Assembly (NCBI GenBank): GCA_028335825.1
Contig: JAIOKI010000006.1
Span: 124,001-188,000, forward strand
From: Nosema muscidifuracis
Taxonomy: Eukaryota > Microsporidia > Nosematidae
Length of the DNA: 64,000 nt
Direction of reading: 5' to 3'
The translations under genes and the position numbers were made by a program. The notes beneath the pieces are model-generated. The model saw only the letters and a program-made list of their open reading frames with translations, made no database searches and was not told the origin of the DNA. The stretch's first letter is position 1, and each line of letters begins with the position of its first letter. Positions 29,384 to 37,656 of the stretch are shown here, one piece after another.

Positions 29384-29546
29384 GTGGGGATAAAAAAAAT
29401 AAAAATATATACAAGAAACACAAACAGAAAAAAATATTTAATATACAGTTAAAGAATTTAAAAATCAGTTTAATGTCTACAAGAAGCTTACTAATGAAAT
29501 TTATTGACATTTTGGTTCAAATATATAGAAAAAAATGACCCCACCT

Positions 29547-30224
29547 ATGATGTATAGTGATGATATTTTTAGATGTGAGACCTATCGTATAAATAAAGCT
29601 ATTAAAAAAGTTAACAAACACGGATTTAATTTACCAGTGGCTATAAATTGGAAAACTTTTTTTTTATATAAACTCAAATCTGATAAGAAAATAGATCCAA
29701 ATATACAAAATCTAACTCAAGAAAATTTAGAAGAATTCTTTTCTGAAGAAGATTTAAAGAATTATCAGACTCTTTATATGAAATATTTAGATTCAGTTGT
29801 ATTGAATGTATTAGAAACTATAGATCTTGATAAATTAGAAGATGCAGTTTCTATAGAAGATTCACAAGCTGCTATTTATACAGAATCATTTAGACAAAAC
29901 GGATTTTTTCAATTTTTAAAGGAGAATATTTGGAATGTTGATATGAATAATTCTGAAGAAGAAATTTTTAATAAAATTCTACTTGATTGGTACGATTTAG
30001 ATGAAAGTGAAAGAAAGATGTATAGAAAATTAGGAAAAGCTGCTATTAGAAAATTACCTTTTACTAGAAGTTGTAAACTTAAATCAAATTATAAGATATT
30101 AAACTTTATGGATATTGATATAGGATGGAATAGTGATGAGGAATGGATTATAGAAGATGAGAATGAAAAACCATCAGAAGAAAATGAGAGTTACAAATCT
30201 TATGATTCTGACACATTATTATAA
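29547..30224 (+). CDS. Probable HMG-box-like protein, acidic C-terminus
   Basis: Two ATG sites are possible: 29535, and a double ATG at 29547-29552 that directly follows a CCCC run at 29539-29542. I chose 29547 by analogy with H2B, giving 225 aa. Residues around 125-175 (FFQFLKENIW, then ILLDWYDLDESERKMYRKLGKAA) resemble HMG-box helices 1-3, where the pattern is W..L...E+..Y...A. The first 110 residues may hold a second, more degenerate copy (WKTFFLYKLKS...). The tail is acidic. It is divergently paired with the HMGB gene. Function in chromatin is inference. Confidence 0.6.
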   Translation: MMYSDDIFRCETYRINKAIKKVNKHGFNLPVAINWKTFFLYKLKSDKKIDPNIQNLTQENLEEFFSEEDLKNYQTLYMKYLDSVVLNVLETIDLDKLEDAVSIEDSQAAIYTESFRQNGFFQFLKENIWNVDMNNSEEEIFNKILLDWYDLDESERKMYRKLGKAAIRKLPFTRSCKLKSNYKILNFMDIDIGWNSDEEWIIEDENEKPSEENESYKSYDSDTLL

Positions 30225-30734
30225 TTTAAAAAATAAATATTTTTTGACAGATTTGACATTATGTCTTATTACAATAAAATATTTGACATTATGTCTTGTT
30301 ATAATAAAATTAAAAATTATTAAATTAAGTTTTATCATATTAAAATTATAAAAAATTATTTTTATAACATAATAGACTAATCAAAAATATTAAATTTAAT
30401 CTTGTTTAATAAAATTATTAAATTAAGTTTTATCATATTAAAATTATTAAAAATTATTAAATAAAGTTTTATCATATTAAAATTATAAAAAATTATTTTT
30501 ATATTATAATAGACTAATCAAAAATATTAAATTTAATCTTGTTTAATAAAATTATTAAAAATTATTTTTATATTATAATATAATAATCAAAATTATTAAA
30601 CTATGTTTTGTTAGAATGTAATGAACTAATTAATATTAATTAAATAACGATTTTTTGAAATAATTCACTAATTAAAAATTAAATTAAAGTCTCATTATAA
30701 TATAAATATTATTCAATGATAATTAAAAAACCTA
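30225..30734. repeat. AT-rich tandem repeats upstream of tRNA-Arg
   Basis: Units with AAATTAAGTTTTATCATATTAAAATTA and TTATTTTTATATTATAATAGACTAATCAA recur through 30290-30610. TTGACATTATGTCTT is duplicated near 30255-30300. No gene. Confidence 0.7.
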
Positions 30735-30806
30735 GGACACATAGCTCAACGGCAGAGCGTCGGTCTACGGAACCGAAGGCTGAGGGTTCGAATCCCTTTG
30801 TGTTCG
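30735..30806 (+). tRNA. tRNA-Arg (anticodon ACG)
   Basis: 72 nt, full cloverleaf. Acceptor arm GGACACA pairs with TGTGTTC with one G-T. The D arm is GCTC/GAGC, the anticodon arm TCGGT-CTACGGA-ACCGA gives ACG, and the T arm is GAGGG-TTCGAAT-CCCTT. The discriminator is G, and a TTTT Pol III terminator follows directly. No intron. Wobble inosine at the first anticodon base would read CGT, CGC and CGA. Confidence 0.96.
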
Positions 30807-30834
30807 TTTTTTATAAAAAAATTTATTCTATCTA

Positions 30835-31755
30835 TCAAGCTATTGATTTTCTTTTGTAATTATAACAAAGTATTCCTAAAATACTAATAGTCAACCCAAA
30901 ATAATTTATACTATTCAATTCTATTTCTTTTTTATACAGAGATATAAATATTATAACAAGTTCTTTGATTATACTACTTATACTTAAAAATACAACACTT
31001 GTTTTAGAAACTAACGTAAATTCTGAGCATACTAGTGAAAAAGAAAGAATACCACTTGCTACAATAAATCCTAAATTTTTAAGAGCTGATTTTGTATTAT
31101 TAAAAAACTCTGATTGAAGAATTTCATAAAAACCTTCGTTATAATAAGACATTATTAGTAATATAAAAGAAATAGGCAAGCTTAAATCTCTAATCGTACT
31201 GTATAATCCTCCTTTTTTTACGCCACGTTTCTGTAAAAGATACTGAATAAATGCCCAACGAAAACCTGCCATGAAAGATGCGAAAGAAATTATTCCAAAC
31301 CCTGTTACATCAAAATTGGAATTCTTGTATGATGTAAGGAATACACCAAGACCTATCGTAAATATAATAAGAAAAAATTGAATTGATGGTTGTTCTATAC
31401 CAAAAGCCATACCGGATAAAAGAATAAATACAGGGGCAGATGACTTTACCATAGTATAGAAAGCTAGAGAGACCGATCTTAATGAAAAAGAACTTAATCC
31501 GATATCAAGTGCTCCAGTTAGGGCACAAGGTATAGTTGAGTACATGTAGTTAGTTTCTTTAACAAAATTCTTGTTCATTTTTAAAATTATCGAACTTATC
31601 AAAAAGTGCGTCAAATTTTGCAATGATGACTTGAATAAAGGAAATCTGAAATTGTATGCATTCTTTGACAAGAAATATGTGGTAAAGAATCCTAGTCCCA
31701 ATGATGTTAAATAATATAATGTTATCAATGTAATTATTTGTAAAATCTTCTTCAT
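30835..31755 (-). CDS. Nucleotide-sugar / triose-phosphate transporter family protein (SLC35C2-like)
   Basis: A 306-aa protein with about ten hydrophobic helices, typical for the drug/metabolite superfamily. The signature ALDIGLSSFSLRSVSLAFYTMVKSSAPVFILL (split over about residues 80-115) matches TPT-domain members related to SLC35C2/Ymd8: D.G.SN.SL..I.VS.YTM.KSS...F.L. A Lys-rich C-terminus (YNYKRKSIA) faces the cytosol. Family members exchange sugar nucleotides or phosphorylated metabolites across Golgi or ER membranes; the substrate is not readable from sequence. No CCC run precedes the ATG. Confidence 0.85.
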   Translation of the reverse strand: MKKILQIITLITLYYLTSLGLGFFTTYFLSKNAYNFRFPLFKSSLQNLTHFLISSIILKMNKNFVKETNYMYSTIPCALTGALDIGLSSFSLRSVSLAFYTMVKSSAPVFILLSGMAFGIEQPSIQFFLIIFTIGLGVFLTSYKNSNFDVTGFGIISFASFMAGFRWAFIQYLLQKRGVKKGGLYSTIRDLSLPISFILLIMSYYNEGFYEILQSEFFNNTKSALKNLGFIVASGILSFSLVCSEFTLVSKTSVVFLSISSIIKELVIIFISLYKKEIELNSINYFGLTISILGILCYNYKRKSIA

Positions 31756-32065
31756 CTTTTGTTTATTGATTCTTTTTTATATCATTTTATGTTTCAAGAT
31801 AAATTTGTAGAATGTAATTGATCATTGGACAATCCAATTACTAATAGAAAAGCTTCAAATATTATTAATCAACTTTTTCAAATATTATTAACTTTTAAGA
31901 AAACAATCAATAAAAATTTAATGTAAATATTATTAATTTTTAAAGAAAACAATTAATATAAATTTATTGTAAAAAACATTAAGTTCTATTCTTTAAAGTT
32001 GTTAACTTGTTTCATGAGATTGTTTTTTTTTGTTTTATGTTTACTATAAATTTTTTAAAAAAAAT
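31756..32065. other. Promoter region shared by the transporter and U2 snRNA
   Basis: About 310 bases between a minus-strand gene and the U2 gene. AATATTATTAA-type short repeats at 31855-31980. Any PSE-like snRNA promoter element would lie here, but I cannot recognise one. Confidence 0.35.
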
Positions 32066-32227
32066 ATCCCTCACTCTCAAAGTTTTCGGCTTTGATCAAG
32101 TGTAGTATCTGTTCTAGTCAGTTTAAAACCTGACATATCCGCAAGGAACTCAATCATTAGAAAATGGAGATGTAAATAGTGGATGTGCTTGCATGATTGC
32201 TATTTATTTAGATCTCCTACATCCTTA
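32066..32227 (+). ncRNA. U2 spliceosomal snRNA
   Basis: The 5' half is nearly canonical. Stem I TCAAAG...CTTTGA is followed by TCAAGTGTAGTATCTGTTCT with the branch-point-binding GTAGTA at 32102-32107, then stem-loop IIa CAGTTTAAAACCTGA. The 3' part folds into a long hairpin: GGAGATGTAAATAG pairs with CTATTTATTTAGATCTCC around a loop containing TGCTTGCA, equivalent to stem IV. A standard Sm site (A-U5-G) is not evident; AATCATTAG is the nearest candidate. Ends are estimated. It implies a working spliceosome, consistent with the RPL19 mini-intron at 61863. Confidence 0.93.
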
Positions 32228-32262
32228 GTGATGATTTTTTACTTAAATTTTTTTCCCCTCAC

Positions 32263-33057
32263 ATGAAATATTGTGAAATTGTAATTGGTCCACCAGGAAG
32301 TGGAAAAAGTACTTATGTACAAAAGAAATCAGACTCAATAAAACATAGAAATCCTTATTTGGTTAATCTAGATCCTGGAAATATACACACGGATATGTAT
32401 GATTACAATATTAAGACTTCAGTTAAAGATTACCAGTTAAAAAACGACAAAGGCCCAAACGGATCTACGAAAGATATTTTATCAAATTTTGTTGAAAACA
32501 TCCATGATTTCTATTACGAATTTATGGAAGACCAAGAAAATTATTTTATTTTTGATCTTCCAGGTCAAGTCGAATTTTTTATAGCAGGTGACAGTCTTTC
32601 AAGAATGATTAATTATCTTACCAAAAAAGATATCAATATTGTTATAGTCAATCTTATAGATCTAGTATTTTTTAATACATCACTTTTGTCTTCTTACTTA
32701 TTTACATATATCTCTATATGTAGAATGGAAGTGCCTTTTGTTTGCGTTATAACAAAATGTGATAAATATCATTTATATGATATGAAGTATAATTTAAAAG
32801 AAATCGCTTCATTATCTATTCTTGAAATTCTAGATCCCAATAAAAAATATAAAAAAATGGTTGTAGATTTTTTGAATGACTATTTTGTTTACAATTTTCA
32901 AATATTAAATTATGAAGACGAGAATACAGAATGTACTCTTCAATTATGTATTGACAGGTGTAGTGGATATTGTTTTAGTGATGAATTCGATGAAAAAGAA
33001 ACCTATTTTAAAAAAATTGATCCTGATAGCTTATTTGATAATTATACACTTAAATAA
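32263..33057 (+). CDS. GPN-loop GTPase (GPN2/Npa3-related family)
   Basis: 264 aa. P-loop GPPGSGKST at residues 9-17, then NLDPGN (35-40), the family-defining Gly-Pro-Asn loop at 64-66 (KGPNGS), the switch II-like FDLPGQVEF (about 100-108), and the guanine-specificity loop TKCDKY. The N-terminal IGPPGSGKSTY favours GPN2 over GPN1 or GPN3. GPN GTPases assist RNA polymerase II assembly and import. The C-terminal Cys cluster (CTLQLCIDRCSGYC) is unusual. It begins 35 bp after the U2 gene; CCCC lies before its ATG. Confidence 0.85.
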   Translation: MKYCEIVIGPPGSGKSTYVQKKSDSIKHRNPYLVNLDPGNIHTDMYDYNIKTSVKDYQLKNDKGPNGSTKDILSNFVENIHDFYYEFMEDQENYFIFDLPGQVEFFIAGDSLSRMINYLTKKDINIVIVNLIDLVFFNTSLLSSYLFTYISICRMEVPFVCVITKCDKYHLYDMKYNLKEIASLSILEILDPNKKYKKMVVDFLNDYFVYNFQILNYEDENTECTLQLCIDRCSGYCFSDEFDEKETYFKKIDPDSLFDNYTLK

Positions 33058-33326
33058 ATCTGCATATTAAAGTAATATGATTTCTTCTTTTTTTTCTAAT
33101 TTTAAAGGAGAAAATGACATTTTAGTCATAAAAACGTTTTTAAAAAAATTAATTTATCTAATTAAAAAAATTTATTAGTACTTAATTTGGTTTCATAGAT
33201 TTTAAATTCATTCTTGATACATTCTTATTATTAAATAATTTTTTTTAGTGAAAAATGATCTCCTTAATTATCAAAACGATGATTGGTTCTTTATAAAATA
33301 AAATTTACAAAAACTGATATTATTTA

Positions 33327-33941
33327 ATGACGGATAAAGATATGAAATGCAAAATATGCTACTCCTTTGATAATCCTATTTCAAAGAAAAATGATCTAAT
33401 TTCGCCTTGTAAATGCAAAGGATCTCTTAAATATGTTCACGCGGGATGTCTTAAGATGTGGAGATACAGTAGAAAATATTCTGATATAAAAAAATGTTTG
33501 CAATGTGGAATAAACTATAATATAAAAGATGAAGTATCTCCAAACAATATTGTTTTATTTTTTCTTACTGTATTGATACTATCATCTGTATATTTTATAG
33601 TTGTTCTTATGATGAGCTTATTACTTTCTTCATCTTTCTATATAGTAGCTGAATTAGTTCTTGATGATATCTTATTTGCAGAATATCAGATCAAATCTAT
33701 TATGAGTATAAGTCAACATTATTCATCATTCTTTATATACATTTTAATATACAAAGTGACTTTTTATCATAATTTTTTTGCTATTTTTAATTTTGTTTTC
33801 ACATATTGGAGAATTTTACAATTTAATTTCCTAATTGATAAAATTCTATTTTGGGGTATGTGTGCGTATTATGGTAAACAAATGTACCGCACACTTTATA
33901 ATAGACTAGATCATTATATAATTAGATATGGTAAACAATAA
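33327..33941 (+). CDS. RING-CH (MARCH-type) membrane E3 ubiquitin ligase
   Basis: 204 aa. Residues 7-58 form a RING-CH finger: CKIC, then CKCKGSLKYVHAGCLKMW, then CLQCG, i.e. the C4HC3 pattern with the invariant CxCxGS and H..CL..W. Three or four hydrophobic helices follow. Family members (MARCH, Doa10/Ssm4) ubiquitinate membrane proteins in the ER or endosomes. Doa10 has 14 helices, so this small protein is more MARCH-like. It has no CCC run at the start and is separated by 13 bp from the convergent reductase gene. Confidence 0.88.
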   Translation: MTDKDMKCKICYSFDNPISKKNDLISPCKCKGSLKYVHAGCLKMWRYSRKYSDIKKCLQCGINYNIKDEVSPNNIVLFFLTVLILSSVYFIVVLMMSLLLSSSFYIVAELVLDDILFAEYQIKSIMSISQHYSSFFIYILIYKVTFYHNFFAIFNFVFTYWRILQFNFLIDKILFWGMCAYYGKQMYRTLYNRLDHYIIRYGKQ

Positions 33942-33954
33942 ATTTATTAGACTT

Positions 33955-34491
33955 TTAATTTTTAATAACATTTCTATTTCTAATAGATACTAAAATAAAA
34001 ATTGATAAATAAAATAAGTTAAAAAGTAGCTCTGTACTTTTTATGGTTCTATATAAATACAAGTATATGAGAAATTCTCCTAAATAATGTGAATAGAAAC
34101 ATTTCCGCATTTTAAATACTACATAATGCGAAAGAAAATGGAATAAATTAAGTCCTAAAAATATATTCAGATTTATATTTTTTGCATTGCGCAAATGAAT
34201 ACTTAGGAAAAAATAATACAACAATCCATGAAAAAGTTGTAGTAAACTCATTTTGCTACTCTGATATCTAAAAATTAAACATTCAATAATACGACGTGTT
34301 ACATGTATAATATAAAAGTTCATTGATCCTATTAATATATTAAATATTAGACTGAATATATAAAAGTAAATAAAATAATTTTTAGAAATTCCACTTTTTA
34401 TATGTCCATGATCTACTAGGGTGGTAAATGATAATAGAAATACTGTAAAGGGTAAAATGGTGAAGTATATTCTTGTTAATTTGTCAATCAT
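33955..34491 (-). CDS. Polyprenal reductase (SRD5A3/Dfg10-type steroid-5-alpha-reductase family)
   Basis: 178 aa with about five hydrophobic helices. HVTRRIIECLIFRYQSSKM resembles the SRD5A3 motif RR.YEC..VS.FS, and SHYLGEFLIYLYLY resembles the catalytic P.YLAE...Y of the same family; HGLLYYFFLSIHL resembles GL.YY...LTVL. SRD5A3 enzymes reduce polyprenal on the way to dolichol in the ER. The protein is much shorter than yeast Dfg10 (253 aa), lacking N-terminal helices. Dolichol would serve O-mannosylation or residual glycosylation. Five C residues lie before the ATG. Confidence 0.7.
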   Translation of the reverse strand: MIDKLTRIYFTILPFTVFLLSFTTLVDHGHIKSGISKNYFIYFYIFSLIFNILIGSMNFYIIHVTRRIIECLIFRYQSSKMSLLQLFHGLLYYFFLSIHLRNAKNINLNIFLGLNLFHFLSHYVVFKMRKCFYSHYLGEFLIYLYLYRTIKSTELLFNLFYLSIFILVSIRNRNVIKN

Positions 34492-34567
34492 TTAGAAGGG
34501 GGAACTAAAATTTCAATATTGTTCAACTATGATTGCATATTTATCTTTTTTTTCTTATTTAAGTTAT

Positions 34568-34822
34568 CAACCAATAATATTTTTAACACAAAAAAATTAT
34601 TGTTTTAAGTCGCCAACCATTAATATTATTCATAAAAAATATTTTGAAACAAATATAAATCTCTTTAATACAAAGACTTATATATTATCAACTTTGATTA
34701 TTTTAGTGATCAACCAATAATATTATTCATAAAAATTATTGTAAAACAAATTTAAATTTCTTTAATACAAAGACTTATATATTATCAGCTTTGATTATTT
34801 CAGTCACCAACCAATAATATGC
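34568..34822. repeat. 97-bp tandem repeat that includes the 3' end of the Arf-like gene
   Basis: CAACCA occurs at 34568, 34614, 34711 and 34808. The last two intervals are both 97 bp, and blocks 34614-34710 and 34711-34807 are near-identical. On the minus strand, the copy 97 bp downstream of the Arf-like stop still encodes YYWLITKIIKVDNI plus a stop, against YYWLVTEIIKADNI in the real gene. So the gene tail was duplicated in tandem with its spacer. Confidence 0.88.
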
Positions 34823-35308
34823 CTTTTTAATTCTTTTCCTTCTTACTAAAGATGTTACGTATACTTTGTAAACTTTTCCAGGCAAAGCTTTTGGTATGTC
34901 ATTCTTAATTAGTTCTACTTTTTCTACTGTACAGGTATCCCTTTTATGAAGTAAAACAAGCCAAATAGTATTTTTCAGATCTTTATGTGCTGCTGCTTTC
35001 TTCATCCACTTAAACATCATAATATGATCTTCCTTGCTTAAATCAATGACCCATATTATTCCATCAGTTTCAAAATATAAACTCGACCAATGTCTACGTA
35101 ACCATTCAGCCCCAGGTAAGTCCCAAATTTCAATTCTATCTGATATATTGAAATCCAAAGTGTATTTATTTTTATTGTACTTATCTCTGTCATCATTAAA
35201 AAGTATATTGTATACAGTCGATTTACCAGAATTCTGGAACCCAAGTATTAGTATCTTGTAATTTCTTTTTATAATTTTATTAATTTCATCTATATTTAGA
35301 TCAATCAT
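34775..35308 (-). CDS. Arf-like small GTPase, divergent
   Basis: I set the start at the ATG at 35308; the longer frame begins with TTG. The 177-aa product has the P-loop GFQNSGKST (about residues 19-27), the Arf-type switch II WDLPGAEWLRRHWSSLY with the characteristic R..W..Y, then TDGIIWVIDLSKED. The NKxD guanine motif is changed to LHKRD, and SAK is replaced by VTSL. No Gly2 for myristoylation is seen. The Arf family organises vesicle coats and membrane traffic. It is divergent from DPH2 with 53 bp between the starts and lacks a CCC run. Confidence 0.8.
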   Translation of the reverse strand: MIDLNIDEINKIIKRNYKILILGFQNSGKSTVYNILFNDDRDKYNKNKYTLDFNISDRIEIWDLPGAEWLRRHWSSLYFETDGIIWVIDLSKEDHIMMFKWMKKAAAHKDLKNTIWLVLLHKRDTCTVEKVELIKNDIPKALPGKVYKVYVTSLVRRKRIKKAYYWLVTEIIKADNI

Positions 35309-35361
35309 CTTTGTTATTGTTCTTTTAAAATATTTGTATTCAAATTTCAAGTTGCCCCACA

Positions 35362-36327
35362 ATGTTTATAAATTATAACGAAATCTTCGAACGAAAACAA
35401 CAAACAGATCAAGTTAATATAATAGCATCCAAAAAGTATGCATACATGGTTAAAGAAGTATACGATAAGATAATGGATCATGACGATACTTCAAATATTT
35501 TCATATTAACATCTGATGATATTATTTGTCCTTTGAAAAATAATAAAGGTGATTTATATATAATACTTGGAGTAGCTTGTCCAGAACATTCTTTTGAAAA
35601 TGCTGTGTATTTACAAGAAGATCTTAGTGACGAAGATTTAGTAAAAATTAAAAAATATCAGAACGTTATATTTGACAGTATGTATGATAGATATAATACT
35701 AATAAAGAAATTGATTTGGAAAAAGAAGTCTTGGTAGTTTCTAAAAATAAGGATTTTTTTAGATTTTTTGGTAGAATTTATGATTGTATATCATTTTATG
35801 ATTTAGTATCAGAAAATAAAATGGACTTTCTTACAAGAAGAATTAATATATCACAAATAGCTAAGAATAACAAGACTTTCGCCATAATTTTTGTCCACGA
35901 AATATATAAAGATCTTGCTTTGAAAATCAAAGATACTTTAATTAAATCATCAAGATGTGCATACACTTTATTTCTTAGAAATGTTAGGTATTCTAGACTT
36001 ATTACTATAGAAAAAATAGATACACTCGTTTTAATAGATTGTCCTGTTTTTGATAATTACAAAATAGATGTCACTCTTCCCATTTTATCACCTGCTGATG
36101 TTCAGTACATTTTAACTCAAAAATGGGATCCAAATTACAGAACTAATAATTTTAATGTTGTATTGGAGAATACGGAAGATAAAGAGATTTGTAAATACGA
36201 AGGAGCGGGTAAATTAATTTTAGATAGCGAATTTTTTGGAATTGAATATGGGAATCCAAATGAAGATGATTACGAAATACATGAGGGTAGAAAAGGAGTG
36301 GCTAGTGAGTATGAGCATGAAGAATAA
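35362..36327 (+). CDS. Diphthamide biosynthesis protein Dph2-like
   Basis: 321 aa. The C-terminal third has the Dph1/Dph2 signature: TIEKIDTLVLIDCPVFDN, then LPILSPADVQYILTQKW, matching the family pattern F.EID.FVLI.CPENS....F..PI.TP.E...A. The middle domain also fits (SSRCAYTLFLRNVRYSRL). The N-terminal domain is shortened and only a few cysteines remain, as in Dph2, which supports Dph1 rather than binding a full cluster itself. Dph1-Dph2 starts diphthamide synthesis on EF2. CCCC lies 3 bases before the ATG. Confidence 0.75.
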   Translation: MFINYNEIFERKQQTDQVNIIASKKYAYMVKEVYDKIMDHDDTSNIFILTSDDIICPLKNNKGDLYIILGVACPEHSFENAVYLQEDLSDEDLVKIKKYQNVIFDSMYDRYNTNKEIDLEKEVLVVSKNKDFFRFFGRIYDCISFYDLVSENKMDFLTRRINISQIAKNNKTFAIIFVHEIYKDLALKIKDTLIKSSRCAYTLFLRNVRYSRLITIEKIDTLVLIDCPVFDNYKIDVTLPILSPADVQYILTQKWDPNYRTNNFNVVLENTEDKEICKYEGAGKLILDSEFFGIEYGNPNEDDYEIHEGRKGVASEYEHEE

Positions 36328-36343
36328 ACAAATTAGATTTTAT

Positions 36344-36451
36344 TTATTTTTTTATTATGGAATCGAACTGATAATTTTTTACTTCATCATCTACAAATTT
36401 GTCTATGAAATCTGAATCGACAATTTTCTCGTTTTGTACTTTTTTATGCAT
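36344..36451 (-). CDS. Possible very small protein, 35 aa, with CCC start mark
   Basis: A minus-strand ORF begins CACCCTTATGCAT, i.e. CCC two bases before the ATG, as in confirmed genes here. It encodes a hydrophilic acidic peptide with EKIVDSDFIDKFVDDEV and ends SIIKK. It ends 16 bp from the convergent DPH2 stop, the close spacing usual for genes in this window. I do not recognise it; Sem1/Dss1 was considered but the Trp motifs are missing. Confidence 0.4.
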   Translation of the reverse strand: MHKKVQNEKIVDSDFIDKFVDDEVKNYQFDSIIKK

Positions 36452-37052
36452 AAGGGTGAATTTATTTTTTATGTATAAGTACTTGACATAATTGGTGTTA
36501 TATGTAAGAATACACAATTAAAGCTTTTTCGTTCTCAAAATAAACAATTGTTGTATTTCATTTTTTCTATATATGGATGTATTCTTCAATATTATTGGAT
36601 ATAAAAAAAAATTATAATTTTAAAATTTTTTAGATACCTTAAATTAAGATTTATGACAAAAAATATATTCATTGTTAATAAAGAAATTTGAATAATATTT
36701 TTCATTAATAATTTTAGATTTAAAATTAGTACAAGAGCTGATTTAATTTCTTGTATGAAAGAACAGAGACATTTAAAATTTTTGTAGATTTACTCATGTT
36801 GAAGCCATATTTATTATGTAGAAAAATATCTTAATATTTAAACTATGAAAAATAAAAGAATTATTGATAGCTTAATAATGAAATTATTAGTAAGGTTTTA
36901 TTTTATTATTTAAAGTATGAAAAATAAAAGAATTATTGATAACTTAATAATAAAATCATTAGTAAAGGTTTATTTGATAATTTTTTTATATTTTTAAATT
37001 AGCAATTTTTTTTTGTATTTTAAATTTTTACTTTGTTTACCCCCACACAAAT
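36452..37052. repeat. Noncoding spacer with a 72-bp direct duplication
   Basis: TATGAAAAATAAAAGAATTATTGATA occurs in two copies about 72 bp apart (near 36843 and 36915), each followed by CTTAATAAT and ATTAGTAA. The rest of the spacer has no ORF. Confidence 0.6.
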
Positions 37053-37640
37053 ATGAAACTTATCTTTCTATTCGTTTATTACATATTAGCTATGGACAAA
37101 GATTTTCAAACAATCAAGGAACTAATAAAAAGACTTCATGACAACACTTCTTATAAGACATTCTATGAACTATTTAATGCATCAGAAATCACACCTATTA
37201 AGAAGATACAGACTACTTATACCAACCTATTAAAATCCAAAACAGAATTGCCAAATGTTAATTTATCGGTAAATGATACTAAAAAATTACTTACGAATTG
37301 TTTTAATATTTTAAAAAAGAAAAGGTCAGCTTATAATCAGATACTAAATTCTCCTTACTTGATGTACGATGACTCAAATAATTATAAGAACTCAACTTTT
37401 ATGATATTTGCTTCTATATTAGCTTTTCTCCTTTTTCTCGATCTGGCCTATTTCTGTTTAAGATTTGTAAAATATTGTAAATTAACTTCTACTGAAATTA
37501 GTAATAATGAAGAAAGTAAAGATAACGACTTGAAGAAAAAGAAAAAAAACAGAAAGACTTTAAAAACACTAAATCTTACAAAACCAGATATGTTTATTAT
37601 TATGGGGTATAAAAAGATAATGTCTTTATTTAGTAGATAA
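37053..37640 (+). CDS. ER membrane protein with a degenerate J-like domain
   Basis: 195 aa. A signal peptide or anchor at residues 1-14 (MKLIFLFVYYILAM) is followed by a helical region: TSYKTFYELFNASEITPIKKIQ resembles J-domain helix I-II (YEVLGVS..AS..EIKKAYR), and LLTNCFNILKKKRSAYN resembles helix III (AY.VLSD...R..YD). The HPD tripeptide is absent. A membrane helix at about 118-139 is followed by a very basic cytosolic tail. The domain order suggests an ER translocon-associated J-like protein. CCCC lies before the ATG. Confidence 0.55.
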   Translation: MKLIFLFVYYILAMDKDFQTIKELIKRLHDNTSYKTFYELFNASEITPIKKIQTTYTNLLKSKTELPNVNLSVNDTKKLLTNCFNILKKKRSAYNQILNSPYLMYDDSNNYKNSTFMIFASILAFLLFLDLAYFCLRFVKYCKLTSTEISNNEESKDNDLKKKKKNRKTLKTLNLTKPDMFIIMGYKKIMSLFSR

Positions 37641-37656
37641 ATTAAAAAGTTAATTT

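Noticed and set aside
34529-34720. 63-aa plus-strand ORF in the 97-bp repeats
   Set aside because: It lies wholly within the tandem repeat opposite the duplicated GTPase tail and has no CCC mark.
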